8,206 bases of DNA, taken from contig JABSPC010000523.1 of the NCBI GenBank assembly GCA_013215515.1, positions 1-8,206 on the forward strand. The letters run 5' to 3'. Origin of the DNA: Crocinitomicaceae bacterium. Lineage in GTDB: Bacteria > Bacteroidota > Bacteroidia > Flavobacteriales_D > Crocinitomicaceae. The notes under the pieces were generated by a model. The model was given only the letters and a program-made list of their open reading frames with translations. It made no database searches and was not told the origin of the DNA. A program made the translations under genes and the position numbers. Shown piece by piece: positions 7,564-8,206 of the stretch. Positions within the stretch are counted from its first letter, which is position 1. Each line of letters opens with the position of its first letter.

Positions 7564-7661
7564 GTTTTGAAATCTTGATCAATAATTCGCTTGAGGCAAT
7601 TGCTCAAGTATAGAACGGTGTCCTAGATAGATACTATTACTTATGTTTCTGAAGAGATCAA
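7564..7661 (-). pseudogene. Remnant of a second family 2 glycosyltransferase N-terminus
   Basis: On the minus strand, 7620-7564 reads DTVLYLSNCLKRIIDQDFK, which aligns residue for residue with DTAPYLSDCLQSIIDQEFK of the glycosyltransferase at 5423-6442. The DNA match to 6334-6400 is visible by eye, but many differences fall at third codon positions, so this is a diverged paralogue rather than a fresh copy. Upstream, in the same frame from TTG 7661, it reads MISSET, stop, VIVSI, stop, then DTVLYL, so two in-frame stops and loss of the LPVK segment kill it. Downstream of LG the similarity ends and no DXD region is found. It begins where the histidine kinase remnant ends. Confidence 0.7.
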
Positions 7662-7998
7662 TAGTTGAGTTTAAATGTAACTCTGAATTCTGGCGAATTG
7701 TCAATGAGCTCCATTTTAAATCCCTTGAAAGTTGTTCTGTAAGTGTTTCTATTAGCTCTATACCAAATGAGTTATTGGATGTTGGTTCAACTCAATGTCC
7801 ACCGTCTTTATAAATGAGTTCGAATTTTGAATCGTCAATTTTATTGACATCAATTGAAATGTTGGCTTCTTGTAGGTTTTTCAATCCATGTTTCAATGAG
7901 TTTGAAACCAATTCGGGAAATATTACTGCAAGCAGAACGATCGAGTCATTATCTACTTTGTCAATGATAGAAGTCACACTTAATTTAATCAGAAAGAA
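7658..7998 (-). pseudogene. Sensor histidine kinase ATPase-domain remnant
   Basis: This stretch spells most of a HATPase_c domain of the HisKA_2-like kind. The N box is FPELVSNSLKHGL, the G1 box is YKDGGHxV, and the G2 region is NSFGIELIETLTEQL, followed by a terminal EFRVTFKLNY. Three lesions are seen. The 5' part (sensor, dimerisation and phospho-acceptor His) is missing, with homology fading at the hairpin near 8003-8019 and an in-frame TAG at 8025-8023. A TGA at 7794-7792 sits where the second Gly of the DGGHG box is expected (GGA to TGA). The frame shifts near 7718-7720, where one more T would restore FKMELIDNSPEFRV. Without the phospho-acceptor domain it cannot act as a normal two-component kinase. 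Confidence 0.75.
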
Positions 7999-8206
7999 TT
8001 CTCCGAGGCTCTGCCTCGGGGTCTAGCGGAAAAGTTTGAAAAACGGCAAGTTTTTCAAGTTGGAATGTATAAGTTTTGATATGTGAGTGAACAGATATTA
8101 AAAAGTCATAATAAAACGCTTCTGCTTTATCATTTTGTTTTCCCGTTGAAATATAGGCGAAAAGCAATAAGTAAGCCTGTGGGAGAAAGTTTGAAAGAGA
8201 TTTGTA
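7985..8206 (-). CDS. C-terminal end of an unrecognised protein
   Basis: The frame is open from the right edge to a TAA at 7987-7985, giving 73 residues (from YKSLSNFLPQAYLLLFAYIS). The sequence is rich in aromatic and helix-forming residues (KAEAFYYDFLISVHSHIKTY, then FQLEKLAVFQTF) and would suit an alpha-helical, perhaps TPR-like, end, but I recognise no family. The last residues (DPEAEPRRILSD) are translated from the GC-rich hairpin, so they may be run-through into a non-coding element rather than original protein. The frame overlaps the open 5' edge of the kinase remnant. It could belong to the same decayed locus. Confidence 0.4.
   Translation of the reverse strand, partial: YKSLSNFLPQAYLLLFAYISTGKQNDKAEAFYYDFLISVHSHIKTYTFQLEKLAVFQTFPLDPEAEPRRILSD
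8003..8019. repeat. GC-rich perfect hairpin, possible terminator or dispersed palindrome
   Basis: The sequence CCGAGGC-TCT-GCCTCGG forms a 7-bp perfect stem with a 3-base loop. It stands out in otherwise AT-rich DNA. On the minus strand it is followed by GAGAATTCTTTCTG, which has only a weak T-rich tail, so a Rho-independent terminator is possible but not classic. Its position, between a protein end and the truncated kinase remnant, also fits a dispersed palindromic element marking a junction. Confidence 0.55.

Overview
The window reads as a chromosomal segment of a Bacteroidota bacterium, most likely of the Flavobacteriales. Two genes end in type IX secretion system (T9SS) type A sorting domains, one encodes SprB-like repeats, and signal peptides end in the 'SQ' style common in this phylum. 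DNA is AT-rich and ribosome-binding sites are weak. No RNA gene, CRISPR array, insertion sequence or defence system is visible.

Every gene that can be supported lies on the minus strand, so transcription runs from high to low coordinates. From the right edge: the C-terminal end of an unrecognised protein (7985-8206) finishes in a GC-rich hairpin (8003-8019). Next come two gene remnants back to back: the ATPase domain of a sensor histidine kinase (7658-7998) and a short, stop-ridden copy of a glycosyltransferase N-terminus (about 7564-7661). An intact lipoprotein with a cadherin-like and an Lcl/DUF1566-like domain follows (6524-7426). Then a family 2 glycosyltransferase with a Rossmann-like C-terminal domain (5423 to about 6442), a cytochrome c oxidase subunit II-like CuA lipoprotein split by a frameshift (4590-5394), a secreted CotH-family protein (2611-4485), a secreted SprB-repeat protein (505-2577), and the N-terminal part of an unknown exported protein running off the left edge (1-482).

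Most products are predicted to be exported, lipid-anchored or T9SS-secreted, so this looks like a cell-envelope and surface-protein neighbourhood rather than a pathway operon. Close spacing from the glycosyltransferase leftward (about 28, 104, 33 and 22 bp) allows co-transcription, but nothing ties the genes to one process.

Two observations deserve most attention. One is the CuA-domain protein that has a lipobox in place of the two transmembrane helices of normal COX2 and has lost its frame by a net two bases. The other is that four or five genes or remnants carry a small frame disruption, three of them explained by one missing T in a T run. That pattern could be real gene decay or indel errors in the assembly, and reads would decide.
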